From positions 806,001 through 870,000 of the forward strand of contig CALODT010000001.1 in the NCBI GenBank assembly GCA_942492205.1: 64,000 nt of DNA, in the 5' to 3' direction. The translations under genes were made by a program, and so were the position numbers. The DNA is from UBA1847 sp942492205 (GTDB lineage Bacteria > Pseudomonadota > Gammaproteobacteria > Steroidobacterales > Woeseiaceae). Below the pieces are notes generated by a model. That model did no database searches, was not told the origin of the DNA, and worked only from the letters and a program-made list of their open reading frames with translations. This document shows positions 54,182 to 62,762 of the stretch, piece after piece (position 1 is the first letter of the stretch; every line of letters starts with the position of its first letter).

Positions 54182-56136
54182 GGCGACTCATCCGCAGCAT
54201 CCGGCGTTATTCGCTCGCCTTCGTCACTGATGTCCTGGATCGGGCCGCCGACAGCATCCGAACGGGGCAGTGCGACTGCTTCCCCGCCCTGAAATTGAGC
54301 CCAGGCGAGTCGACGGTGCACGCGACCGGCAGCATCGAGGAACAGAGCCCCTGTCGCGCCGTCAATTTCGACCATCGTGCCGCCACGCGCGGCGAACAGC
54401 GCGGCGATCAGGTTGTAGGCGTCATAGCCCATCGCATGCAACCGCGCCTGGCGACGTTCTTCGGGCCAGAACTCGGCGAATTCGCCAGGCAGCTCGGCGA
54501 TCCATGGCTGCGGGTCGATTACCCAGGGCGTGTCGGCAAACATGACACCATTCAGATCTGCATTCGAGCGCCCGTCCAGCGCGTAAACCGAGGAGGTCGA
54601 GTAAACAGGCAGGTCACCGGAATAGTGGAATTTCAGCTGTGCTTTCAGGAGTCGACCGGCCGGCGCGGCCGCTGCGAGGAAAATAAACTCTGCATCCTGT
54701 CGACGACGCGGGTCGAACTGGAGATTGCCACCGATATTGGCGCGCATGCGCTGATAACGACTCACGCTGCCCGTCAGACCCATCAGGTTTTCGATCTCGT
54801 TCGAGAAGTCCTTAACGGCCGGTTGATAACTACGGTAGTCCAACAATGTGCCGCCGAGCCCTTCGAACTCGGTGGCAAAACTCGTCAGCAGTCGTCGGCC
54901 CCAGTCGTTACTCGGAACCAGCGCGACAGCACGCGTATGGCCATCGCCCAGTGCGCGGACGGCTGCTGATATAGCCTCGTCTTCCGGGGCGAGCGCAAAC
55001 TGGTAGAGACCGGGAGGCGCGAGCGAATCGTCGGGCAGGTTGTTGAGCGTAAGCACTGGCACCGGCACCAGAATATCGTTGGCGAGCTGTATGACATCGT
55101 TTTTCAGCAATGGCCCGACAACGAATTCGGCGCCATCTGCAACGGCCACTGCGTAGGCGGCGCTGCCGCCACCCTCCGCATTGGTGTCATAGATGCGGAT
55201 ACTCTGCCGATCGTCGAGTCCTGCCGCCGTCGCGAAGTAGGCGCCCAGAAAACCGTTCTGCAACGCCTTGCCGGCGCTGGCGGCTCTGCCCGATAGCGGC
55301 AGAAGGAGCGCTATCTGGCGCGGGTACTCCAGCAGCATCGTGTCCGGGAAGCTCAGTTCCTCGAGTACGGTCATTGCAGGATGCTCGGCATGGCTCTGGC
55401 GCCAGCGCACCACGCCATTGCTCCAGCCAACCCCTTGCTGGCCGGTTGATGCAGCGAGCGATCCGATCGACAGCCAACCACGTACCAGCGGGTCGGTGGC
55501 CGTCTCTGCCGAGCGCCGCAATACCTGCGGGCTACTGACCAGGAGTCCCTGCCAAAGTCGTTGGCGATTGCGTTCGATGCCGCGGCGATCACTGATCCAG
55601 ACTTCGCGCTGCGTCATTATCTGCACCGCGCGCTGAGGATCCTGCTTCTGGATCCAGGCATCGGCGCGCAGCGCTTCGACCCTGAGCCTGTCGCGCTCCG
55701 TTAGCGGCTCGCGACTCAGCGGTTCGAGCAGGCCGAGCGCTTCATCGGCGGCGCCCGAAAACAGCAACAATGCGGCAGAGTTCGTCGACCAGATGGGCAG
55801 CAGCGCCCCGGACTGCGGCTGCGAGACCGTGCCGAAGGCATTTTTCGCGCGCGCGACGTCTCCCGCATCCAGCCACTGCTCAACGGCGAGCAGTGTGAGT
55901 CGATCTCGTTCCGGGCCAACCGCCTCGCTGGCCAGTGCGATATAAGCGCCTGCGGCCTCGGCGTGGTCGCCCCTTGACGCAAGGCGTTCGGCACGCCCTT
56001 CGCCGCTCAGCGACATCCCGCCAATCCCGGTGGTCTCGCAGCCGCTCAGGCCGCCGAGGCTCATTAGTATCAGGGCGATGCTTGCCAGTAAGCGCGTTAC
56101 GCGGGCAGGATGTCGGAGACTACTCATCATATTCAT
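54154..56136 (-). CDS. lpoA: Penicillin-binding protein activator lipoprotein LpoA
   Basis: The roughly 660-residue outer-membrane lipoprotein activates the transpeptidase PBP1a. A lipoprotein signal ends in LSGC near residue 32. The N-terminal half is TPR-like helical, and the C-terminal half (about 260-600) is a periplasmic-binding-protein-like domain beginning RQIALLLPLSGRAASAGKALQ. The size is close to E. coli LpoA (678). Several ATGs (56136, 56130, 56127) could start it; none has a good ribosome site. It is divergent from rsmI, with only 26 bases between starts. Confidence 0.93.
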   Translation of the reverse strand: MNMMSSLRHPARVTRLLASIALILMSLGGLSGCETTGIGGMSLSGEGRAERLASRGDHAEAAGAYIALASEAVGPERDRLTLLAVEQWLDAGDVARAKNAFGTVSQPQSGALLPIWSTNSAALLLFSGAADEALGLLEPLSREPLTERDRLRVEALRADAWIQKQDPQRAVQIMTQREVWISDRRGIERNRQRLWQGLLVSSPQVLRRSAETATDPLVRGWLSIGSLAASTGQQGVGWSNGVVRWRQSHAEHPAMTVLEELSFPDTMLLEYPRQIALLLPLSGRAASAGKALQNGFLGAYFATAAGLDDRQSIRIYDTNAEGGGSAAYAVAVADGAEFVVGPLLKNDVIQLANDILVPVPVLTLNNLPDDSLAPPGLYQFALAPEDEAISAAVRALGDGHTRAVALVPSNDWGRRLLTSFATEFEGLGGTLLDYRSYQPAVKDFSNEIENLMGLTGSVSRYQRMRANIGGNLQFDPRRRQDAEFIFLAAAAPAGRLLKAQLKFHYSGDLPVYSTSSVYALDGRSNADLNGVMFADTPWVIDPQPWIAELPGEFAEFWPEERRQARLHAMGYDAYNLIAALFAARGGTMVEIDGATGALFLDAAGRVHRRLAWAQFQGGEAVALPRSDAVGGPIQDISDEGERITPDAADESPWEPGAQDL

Positions 56137-56162
56137 GTAACCGGAAAAAGGTTCTGCGCCCA

Positions 56163-57008
56163 ATGAGCGGCACGCTTTATATCGTTGCAACGCCGATAGG
56201 CAACATGGAGGATCTGACGCCTCGAGCCCGCAAGACGCTTGCCGAGGTGGACCTTGTTGCTGCCGAGGATACCCGCCACACCGGCCGATTGCTATTGTCA
56301 ATCGGCGTGAAAGCGCGACTTATGGCGTTGCACGACCACAACGAAAAAGAAGCAGTAGGCAGCGCCATTGAGAAGCTCGAGTCCGGCCAGTCTGTAGCGC
56401 TGGTCAGCGATGCCGGAACGCCTCTTGTCAGTGATCCCGGATACCGGCTGGTACGCGCCGCGCACGAGCACGGTGTGCCCGTGTCGCCGATTCCCGGCGC
56501 AAGCGCGCTAACAGCAGCGCTGTCCGCGGCAGGTTTGCCCACGGACCGGTTCTGTTTCGAAGGCTTCCTGCCGGCCAAACGCACGGCCAGGCGCAAGCTG
56601 CTTGCGTCGCTGCGCCAGCATACGCACACGACCATCTTCTACGAGTCGGTTCATCGTGCTGCCGAGTCGCTCGAGGACATGCGCGAGATCCTGGGTGACG
56701 ACCGGGACGCATTTATCGGCCGTGAACTAACCAAGCTGCACGAGCAATGCGTGCTGGGCACGCTGCAGCAGCTGCAGCAGCAAATCGAGGACGGCTCCAT
56801 CGTTGCAAAGGGTGAGTTTGTCATCGTCGTGTCAGGAGCCGATGAGACTGCGCCGTCACTATCCTTCGATACAGACCGCTTGTTGATGGAACTGGGCAAC
56901 GTGTTGCCGGCCAAGGAGGCCGCCCGGGTGTCTGCCAGTGTCACGGGCTTGAAGAAAAACGCCCTGTATCAGCGCCTGCTCGAATTGAGGCAGGCAAAAC
57001 CTGTATAG
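56163..57008 (+). CDS. rsmI: 16S rRNA (cytidine-1402-2'-O)-methyltransferase
   Basis: The 281-residue methyltransferase modifies C1402 of 16S rRNA together with RsmH, whose gene is 1.3 kb downstream. The start GTLYIVATPIGNMEDLTPRA, AAEDTRHTGRLL, VSDAGTPLVSDPGYRLV and PIPGASALTAALSAAGLP are family hallmarks of the tetrapyrrole-methylase fold. The ATG at 56163 is chosen by family alignment; the longer open frame runs antisense through lpoA. It is followed by rnpB. Confidence 0.97.
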   Translation: MSGTLYIVATPIGNMEDLTPRARKTLAEVDLVAAEDTRHTGRLLLSIGVKARLMALHDHNEKEAVGSAIEKLESGQSVALVSDAGTPLVSDPGYRLVRAAHEHGVPVSPIPGASALTAALSAAGLPTDRFCFEGFLPAKRTARRKLLASLRQHTHTTIFYESVHRAAESLEDMREILGDDRDAFIGRELTKLHEQCVLGTLQQLQQQIEDGSIVAKGEFVIVVSGADETAPSLSFDTDRLLMELGNVLPAKEAARVSASVTGLKKNALYQRLLELRQAKPV

Positions 57009-57047
57009 ATGCAGCGCGATAGCCGCAAGCATCGGCGGTTTTTGGAG

Positions 57048-57053
57048 TAGAAT
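57048..57053 (+). promoter_or_regulatory. Candidate -10 box of rnpB
   Basis: TAGAAT lies about 11 bases before the first paired base of the RNase P RNA and 39 bases after the rsmI stop. The -35 region is not convincing. Confidence 0.4.
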
Positions 57054-57063
57054 TGATCCCGAG

Positions 57064-57422
57064 AGAGCCGGAGTTGGCCAGACAATCGCTGCGCGCGAGC
57101 GTGGAGGAAAGTCCGGGCTCCTTCGGACAGGGCGCCAGGTAACGCCTGGGGGGCGCGAGCCCATGGAAAGTGCCACAGAAAATATACCGCCGGCTTGCCG
57201 GTAAGGGTGAAAAGGTGCGGTAAGAGCGCACCGCGCGACTGGTAACAGTTCGCGGCACGGTAAACCCCGCCCGGAGCAAGACCAAATAGGGGAGTGCGGG
57301 CCAAAAGCCCACCGTCGGTTCCGAACGGACTCCCGGGTAGGTTGCTAGAGGCAGCTGGTGACAGCTGTCCCAGATGAATGGTTGTCGATGACAGAACCCG
57401 GCTTATTGCTGGCTCCGGCTTT
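57064..57422 (+). ncRNA. rnpB: RNase P RNA, bacterial type A
   Basis: This is the catalytic RNA that matures the 5' ends of tRNAs. The P1 helix pairs AGCCGGAG (57066-57073) with CTCCGGCT (57413-57420). The conserved 5' core GAGGAAAGTCCGGGCTCC (57102-57119), the ACAGAAAATATACCGCC region, AGGGTGAAAAGGTG, GGTAAACCCC and the 3' core CAGATGAATGGTTGTCG (57371-57387) are all present. The ends are set from P1 and could be off by a few bases. A T/C-rich stretch after P1 may serve as the terminator. Confidence 0.97.
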
Positions 57423-57688
57423 CTCACCTTCCTTTTCTTTACTTATCAATATGTTAGGCTAAAAACCTCGGCCTGCTGATGGGGCGTTGCGCCGGTTGCG
57501 CAAATCGCCATCAGAACGGCCCGGAAATCGCCGCTGTCGGCTTTTGCCGACTCATTGTTGAGAGCTCATCGAAGAAGTAGCTGTAAGCAACTGATTTAGC
57601 TCGCGCGAAAGCTGACACAATTCGCCCTTTTTCAGCCACGAAATAGCCTCTAAGTCACTGTACAACAAAGATTAATTGCTTTTGTTTG

Positions 57689-57718
57689 TTGACGGTCGAC
57701 TGGCTCGCCACCTATAGT
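57689..57718 (+). promoter_or_regulatory. Promoter of the mraZ division/cell-wall cluster
   Basis: TTGACG (57689-57694) and TATAGT (57713-57718) are 18 bases apart, a good sigma-70 promoter. Transcription would start near 57725, at the edge of the MraZ repeats, leaving a leader of about 80 bases. Confidence 0.75.
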
Positions 57719-57727
57719 GTTGAAAAG

Positions 57728-57752
57728 TGGATAAAAGTGGGAGGAAAGGGGC
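57728..57752 (+). promoter_or_regulatory. Likely MraZ operator: three direct repeats with 10-base spacing
   Basis: TGGAT (57728-57732), TGGGA (57738-57742) and GGGGC (57748-57752) lie exactly 10 bases apart with 5-base spacers. MraZ is known to bind TGGGN repeats of this spacing upstream of its own gene. Here they start a few bases after the predicted transcription start, which would let MraZ repress the cluster. Confidence 0.7.
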
Positions 57753-57806
57753 TGCCCGCCCAGGATTCGCGCCAGAAGAGCGAACCCCGGGGCCGTCCCT
57801 GACGCA

Positions 57807-58256
57807 GTGTTTCGAGGGGCTACCAAAGTCACGTTGGACGCCAAGGGGCGTATGGCAATACCGACCCGGTATCGGGAGCGGCTGTCTGCCCGTTGTGATG
57901 GCGAAATCATTGTGACCGTCGATAAGGATCACTGTCTCCTCGTATATCCGTTGCCCGATTGGGAAGAGCTGGAACGCAAGCTCGTGCGCCTGCCCAGCAT
58001 GAACAAATCGGCACGTCGCATTGTGCGCATTATGGTCGGTTATGCGACTGAGGTCGACATGGATGGCAGCGGCCGAATTCTCGTATCGCGCGAGCTCAGG
58101 GATTTTGCAGGCCTTGACAGGAACGCAATGCTCATCGGGCAGGGCAACAAATTTGAACTTTGGGATGAACAAACCTGGAACGAGAAACGCGATGCGTGGC
58201 TCAACGAGGAAGACGACGGTGAATTGCCGGCTGACCTCGAGTCGATTTCGTTCTAG
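57807..58256 (+). CDS. mraZ: Transcriptional regulator MraZ
   Basis: The 149-residue AbrB-like regulator controls the division and cell-wall cluster that it heads. Two copies of the family's DXXXR motif are visible: TLDAKGRMAIPTRYRERL near residue 9 and EVDMDGSGRILVSRELRDF near residue 85. The start is GTG at 57807. Three TGGGN-type repeats upstream fit autoregulation. rsmH follows 15 bases later. Confidence 0.97.
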   Translation: MFRGATKVTLDAKGRMAIPTRYRERLSARCDGEIIVTVDKDHCLLVYPLPDWEELERKLVRLPSMNKSARRIVRIMVGYATEVDMDGSGRILVSRELRDFAGLDRNAMLIGQGNKFELWDEQTWNEKRDAWLNEEDDGELPADLESISF

Positions 58257-58271
58257 CGACTTGTTCATTCA

Positions 58272-59231
58272 ATGAGCAGCGACGCGCATGTGCCGGTGCT
58301 GCTGGGGCCGGTCCTTGAGGGACTGAGAATAAAACCAGACGGCAGTTATGTCGACGCAACTTTTGGACGCGGTGGTCACAGCAGGGAGATTCTGAAGCAA
58401 CTTGATGCACACGGGCGATTGATAAGCATTGATCGTGATCCGCAGGCGATTGCTTCAGCAGATAAAGACCTTACAGACGATCCGCGTGTTGATTTGGTAA
58501 AGGGCGATTTTGCACAACTCGCAGCAATTATTGGGGCAAGAAAGGATTCTGATGGCTGTTCGCTCATCGGCAAAGTTGACGGATTACTTCTGGACCTCGG
58601 CGTTTCGTCCCCGCAACTGGATGAAGCCGGCCGCGGGTTCAGTTTCCTGCGTGACGGACCACTCGACATGCGAATGGACCCGGATTCCGGCTTGCCGGCC
58701 AGTGCATGGCTCACTTCAGTGGATGAAATAGAATTGCGGCGCATCATTTCAAAATTCGGTGAAGAGCGACACGCTGCGCGTATTGCGCGTGCAATCGTCG
58801 CAGCACGCAACGAAGGGCCGGTCGATTCGACCCGGCAGCTTGCCGGAATCGTCGAGGCGGCGGTGCCGGCGGCGCATGGCAAGTATCGCTCCAGGAAACA
58901 TCCTGCGACCAAGACATTCCAGGCCATTCGGATCTTCATTAACGGCGAGCTGTCGCAGCTGGAATCAGCACTGAAGCAGTCGATTGATGTGCTGGCTCCG
59001 GCTGGTCGACTCTGCGTTATCAGTTTCCATTCTCTTGAAGACCGTATGGTGAAGCGGTTCATGCGGACCATGTCGCGCGAGCCGGAGCCTTACCGCGGCA
59101 TGCCGTCGATACCAGAAGAATATCGGCCGAAACTTACGATCGTCGGAAAAGCCATTACGGCAACGCCCGATGAGATCACGGCCAATCGTCGCGCGCGCAG
59201 TGCACGGCTGAGGATAGCGGAGCGCACATGA
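58272..59231 (+). CDS. rsmH: 16S rRNA (cytosine-1402-N4)-methyltransferase
   Basis: The 319-residue enzyme methylates N4 of C1402 in 16S rRNA, complementing RsmI. The start HVPVLLGPVLEGLRIKPDG, the SAM motif YVDATFGRGGHSREIL, LLLDLGVSSPQLDEAGRGFS and ICVISFHSLEDRMVK-type sequence (LCVISFHSLEDRMVKRF) are family hallmarks. Its last four bases overlap the ftsL ATG. Confidence 0.98.
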   Translation: MSSDAHVPVLLGPVLEGLRIKPDGSYVDATFGRGGHSREILKQLDAHGRLISIDRDPQAIASADKDLTDDPRVDLVKGDFAQLAAIIGARKDSDGCSLIGKVDGLLLDLGVSSPQLDEAGRGFSFLRDGPLDMRMDPDSGLPASAWLTSVDEIELRRIISKFGEERHAARIARAIVAARNEGPVDSTRQLAGIVEAAVPAAHGKYRSRKHPATKTFQAIRIFINGELSQLESALKQSIDVLAPAGRLCVISFHSLEDRMVKRFMRTMSREPEPYRGMPSIPEEYRPKLTIVGKAITATPDEITANRRARSARLRIAERT

Positions 59232-59518
59232 TCGAGTCGAATCAGCAATCGCAGCCGTTTCTACTGGTGATCGTATTCGCCCTGGTGTGCGTTTTGAGTG
59301 CGATTGCCCTGGTCTATACCAAGCATGAGTCTCGCAAGCTGTTCGTCGAGTTGGAAGCGCTTACGCACGAGCGTGACGGCCTCAACATTGAGTGGGGTCA
59401 ATTGCAGATAGAACAGAGCACCTGGGCACAGCATGCCCGGATTGAAAAGGTCGCGACCGAGGATCTGTCACTGGTTCGGCCTGAGGCCAGTGAAATTTTC
59501 GTGATCGAAAGACGATGA
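59228..59518 (+). CDS. ftsL: Cell division protein FtsL
   Basis: The 96-residue protein has a short cytoplasmic N-terminus, one transmembrane helix (about residues 10-31) and a periplasmic coiled coil (LFVELEALTHERDGLNIEWG). It forms the FtsQLB complex that activates septal synthesis by FtsW/FtsI. Sequence conservation is low, but size, topology and the place between rsmH and ftsI are decisive. Both ends overlap neighbours by four bases. Confidence 0.95.
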   Translation: MIESNQQSQPFLLVIVFALVCVLSAIALVYTKHESRKLFVELEALTHERDGLNIEWGQLQIEQSTWAQHARIEKVATEDLSLVRPEASEIFVIERR

Positions 59519-61257
59519 CTCGCGGCGCTGAAACAAAGCGAAAGACAGAGCGGCGCTTCGTCGGCCGAGTCTCACTGGTATTGGCATTCTTTGCGTTGCT
59601 GGGCACGTCGCTGGTTGCACGCGCCGTTCATCTGCAGGTGCTCGACAAGGACTTTCTGAATCGGCAGGCAGACACGCGTCACCTCAGGACGGAGAAGATC
59701 TCCGCGCATCGCGGCACGATCACCGATCGTAATGGCGAGCCGCTCGCAATCAGCACGCCGGTCGACAGCATCTGGGTCAATCCAAAGGAGTTCGCCGCAG
59801 CGGTCGATAATGTGCCGCAGCTGGCAAAGGCGCTCGGCGTAGACGCGCAAACGCTCATGCGGCAGATCACCCGCAGCATGAACAAGGAGTTCGTGTACCT
59901 GAAGCGGCACCTTAATCCGGAGCAGGCCGAGCAGGTTCTCGCACTGGAGCTGCCCGGCATAAACGTACAGCGCGAGTATCGTCGTTATTACCCGGCGTCG
60001 GAAGTTACCGGGCACCTGATCGGTTTCACGAACATCGATGACGAAGGTCAGGAGGGCGTCGAGCTGGCGTTCAATCACTGGCTGGCTGGTGAGTCGGGTG
60101 CCAAGCGCGTGCTCAAGGACCGCCTTGGGCGCTCGATCGAAAACGTCGAGAGCATTCGACCCGCGCGTCATGGCAAGGACCTGAGGACCAGCATCGATCT
60201 GCGCTTGCAGTACCTGGCTTACCGATCGCTGAAGGCCGCGATCAAGACCTACGCGGCACGCTCCGGCTCGATTGTCGTGCTGGACGTACAGAGCGGCGAA
60301 GTGCTGGCAATGGTGAATCAACCCAGCTACAACCCGAACGACCGGTCGCAGTTCTCTCCCGCTCGCATTCGCAACCGTGCGATCACGGACCTGTTCGAAC
60401 CTGGCTCGAGCATCAAACCACTCATTGTTGCAGCAGCGCTGGAAAGCGGTAACTACCGGCCAACCAGTGTCGTCGACACCGCACCTGGCTATGTTGACGT
60501 AGGCGCCAAGCGCATAAAAGACAGTCACAATCTCGGGAACGTCAGCCTGACCACAATACTCGCCCGCTCCAGCAACGTCGGCGTTACCAAGCTCGCGATG
60601 ACACTGCAGCCGGACCAGCTCTGGGAGACCATGACGGACTTCGGTTTCGGCGCGCTTACAAGCAGCGGTTTTCCCGGCGAGTCGGCGGGACGACTGACCA
60701 ACTTCAGTCACTGGAAGCCCATCAACCAGGCCACACTAGCTTATGGATACGGCATTTCCGTAACGCCCCTGCAGCTGGCGCAGGCGTACGCGGTAATCGG
60801 CGATGGTGGCAGCATGCGTCCGATATCGCTCGTCGGCCTTGACCAGCCGGCGGAGGGTCAGCAGGTCATCTCCGAAGAAACTGCGGTCGCTGTCAGGCAT
60901 ATGCTCGAAGAGGTTGTGCGACCAGGCGGTACCGGCGCCAAGGCGTCTGTCGACGGCTATCGGATCGCCGGCAAGACAGGCACCGCCTGGAAAGCTGCTG
61001 ACGGCAGCTATTCCGAAGACCAGTACATTTCGATATTCGCCGGACTCGCGCCGGCCAGTGCACCGCGACTGGCGACCGTCGTGGTCATCGATGAGCCGCG
61101 TGGAGAACTCTATTACGGCAGCGACGTCGCCGCGCCGGTGTTCGCCGATGTGATGGCGGAATCGCTGCGGCTTCTGGCAGTGGCGCCGGACGCAATGCCG
61201 ATTCGCGATCATGGCGAGTCGCTGCAGGCGATGGCGGAGCGGACAACGAGTCAATGA
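59515..61257 (+). CDS. ftsI: Septal peptidoglycan transpeptidase FtsI (PBP3)
   Basis: The 580-residue division transpeptidase has one N-terminal membrane helix (about 20-42), a dimerisation/pedestal domain starting RGTITDRNGEPLAIST, and the penicillin-binding domain. The active-site motifs are SSIKPL (nucleophile Ser about residue 301), SSN in LARSSNVGV, and KTGT in IAGKTGTAWK. Length matches the family. It overlaps ftsL and murE by four bases each, so translation along the cluster is coupled. Confidence 0.98.
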   Translation: MTRGAETKRKTERRFVGRVSLVLAFFALLGTSLVARAVHLQVLDKDFLNRQADTRHLRTEKISAHRGTITDRNGEPLAISTPVDSIWVNPKEFAAAVDNVPQLAKALGVDAQTLMRQITRSMNKEFVYLKRHLNPEQAEQVLALELPGINVQREYRRYYPASEVTGHLIGFTNIDDEGQEGVELAFNHWLAGESGAKRVLKDRLGRSIENVESIRPARHGKDLRTSIDLRLQYLAYRSLKAAIKTYAARSGSIVVLDVQSGEVLAMVNQPSYNPNDRSQFSPARIRNRAITDLFEPGSSIKPLIVAAALESGNYRPTSVVDTAPGYVDVGAKRIKDSHNLGNVSLTTILARSSNVGVTKLAMTLQPDQLWETMTDFGFGALTSSGFPGESAGRLTNFSHWKPINQATLAYGYGISVTPLQLAQAYAVIGDGGSMRPISLVGLDQPAEGQQVISEETAVAVRHMLEEVVRPGGTGAKASVDGYRIAGKTGTAWKAADGSYSEDQYISIFAGLAPASAPRLATVVVIDEPRGELYYGSDVAAPVFADVMAESLRLLAVAPDAMPIRDHGESLQAMAERTTSQ

Positions 61258-62762
61258 GCATGCCAGCAGAACACCTGTCCTCAACGCCGACCCTCACCGA
61301 GCTTTTGCAGGGTTACGCAGACGCGCCGCCGATAGCCGTACACGGTATAGCCAGTGATAGTCGCCAAGTGCGCGCCGGCTTTGTTTTCCTCGCGTGCCAG
61401 GGCGCCGGCAGTCACGGCCTCGATTACCTTGCTGATGCCAGAGCCGCTGGCGCCAGCGCCGTCGTCTACGATCGTTCCACCGCCACCTCGACAGAGGATT
61501 CCGGCCTTCCAATGATCGGGGTGGACAGACTGGGCGAGAAGCTTGGCGAGATCGCCAATCGATTCTATGCGCGGCCGTCCGAGGCCCTGCGAGTGATCGG
61601 CGTGACAGGAACCAACGGCAAGACGACGGTGGCCTGGCTGATCGCGCAGTGCGCGCAGCTGCTCGGCAAGCGCTGCGGTTATATCGGCACGCTCGGGCAC
61701 GGTATCGATGAGATCGAAGGCGACACTGGCATGACCACACCGCCCGCGATCGAGCTGCATGGCGTGCTTGCCGATTTTGTCGAGGACGGTGCCGATTATG
61801 CGGCGATGGAAGTCTCCTCGCATGGCCTGGCGCAGGGCCGCACCGATGGTGTGCGTTTTGAGGCCGCGTTGTTTACCAACCTGACGCGTGATCACCTCGA
61901 TTATCACGCGAGCATGCACGACTACTTCGAGACCAAGGCGCGGTTGTTCCTGGAGTCTGACACGCACAATCGCATCATCAATCTTGATTCCGAATTCGGA
62001 ACACAGCTGGCCGCGCGCTGCGGCGAGCAGGTCGTGACCGTTTCGACAAAGTTTGATCGCGTGGCCAACGGACGTCCGTACGTGTTCGTGCGCTCCGTGG
62101 TACTCAACAGCAAGGGATCGGATGTCCGCTTCGTCAGTTCCTGGGGCGACGGGCGTTTCACCTTGCATTTGCCTGGCGATTTCAACGTCGCCAATGCAGC
62201 GCTGGTGTTGGCGCTGATGTTGCAGCAGGGCGTGCCGGTGCAGGCGGCTTCCGACGTGCTGTCGCAGGTGCAGGCACCTCCTGGCCGCATGCAACGCGTT
62301 GCCGGACAGGGCCCGACGGTATACGTGGATTACGCGCACACGCCGAATGCCATCGAGGCGGCGCTGCGCGCGCTACGCCCACACTGTCGAGGCAAACTCT
62401 GGTGCGTATTCGGCTGCGGCGGAAGGCGCGACGCCGGCAAGCGACCGTTGATGGCGAAGCTGGCGGAGCGGCTGGCCGATCGCGTCGTCATCACCAGCGA
62501 CAATCCCCGCGACGAGGACCCGCTGGACATCATCGAGGCAGCTGTGGTCGGTCTTTCACGCCTGGATGCAGCGACCGTTATCGAGGATCGCGCCTCTGCG
62601 ATTGCCTGGACGTTGCAGCAGGCCGGCGAGCTCGACATCGTGCTGATCGCCGGCAAAGGGCACGAGGGCTACCAGCAAGTAGGCGACGACAAGCGACCGT
62701 TTTCGGACTACGCCGTGGCCGAGGCTGCCTTGGCGGCCGTCAGCAAGGAGGAACAGCGATGA
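61254..62762 (+). CDS. murE: UDP-MurNAc-L-Ala-D-Glu:meso-diaminopimelate ligase
   Basis: The 502-residue cytoplasmic ligase adds the third peptide residue of peptidoglycan. GVTGTNGKTTVAWLI is the ATP loop, MTTPPAIELHGVL binds the UDP-substrate region, and YVDYAHTPNAIEAAL is the family's C-domain entry. The amino-acid-selecting motif reads SDNPRDEDP; the DNPR form marks meso-diaminopimelate rather than lysine, matching the Mpl gene in this window. It overlaps ftsI and murF by four bases each. Confidence 0.98.
   Translation: MSMPAEHLSSTPTLTELLQGYADAPPIAVHGIASDSRQVRAGFVFLACQGAGSHGLDYLADARAAGASAVVYDRSTATSTEDSGLPMIGVDRLGEKLGEIANRFYARPSEALRVIGVTGTNGKTTVAWLIAQCAQLLGKRCGYIGTLGHGIDEIEGDTGMTTPPAIELHGVLADFVEDGADYAAMEVSSHGLAQGRTDGVRFEAALFTNLTRDHLDYHASMHDYFETKARLFLESDTHNRIINLDSEFGTQLAARCGEQVVTVSTKFDRVANGRPYVFVRSVVLNSKGSDVRFVSSWGDGRFTLHLPGDFNVANAALVLALMLQQGVPVQAASDVLSQVQAPPGRMQRVAGQGPTVYVDYAHTPNAIEAALRALRPHCRGKLWCVFGCGGRRDAGKRPLMAKLAERLADRVVITSDNPRDEDPLDIIEAAVVGLSRLDAATVIEDRASAIAWTLQQAGELDIVLIAGKGHEGYQQVGDDKRPFSDYAVAEAALAAVSKEEQR

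Larger units (their letters stand above)
57423..57806 (+). other. rnpB-mraZ intergenic region with a long hairpin
   Basis: No gene is seen in these 384 bases. A 17-base imperfect stem (57476-57492 with 57498-57514, 14 of 17 pairs, loop CGGTT) is followed by a 6-base-pair stem with a TTTT loop (57536-57551). Neither has a U-run. They lie between the end of rnpB and the mraZ promoter at 57689-57718. They could be rnpB 3' processing signals, an unannotated small RNA or a protein-binding site. Confidence 0.5.

Noticed and set aside
59572..60711. 379-codon minus-strand open frame inside ftsI
   Set aside because: Antisense shadow of the conserved PBP3 gene, with no motif and no ribosome site.
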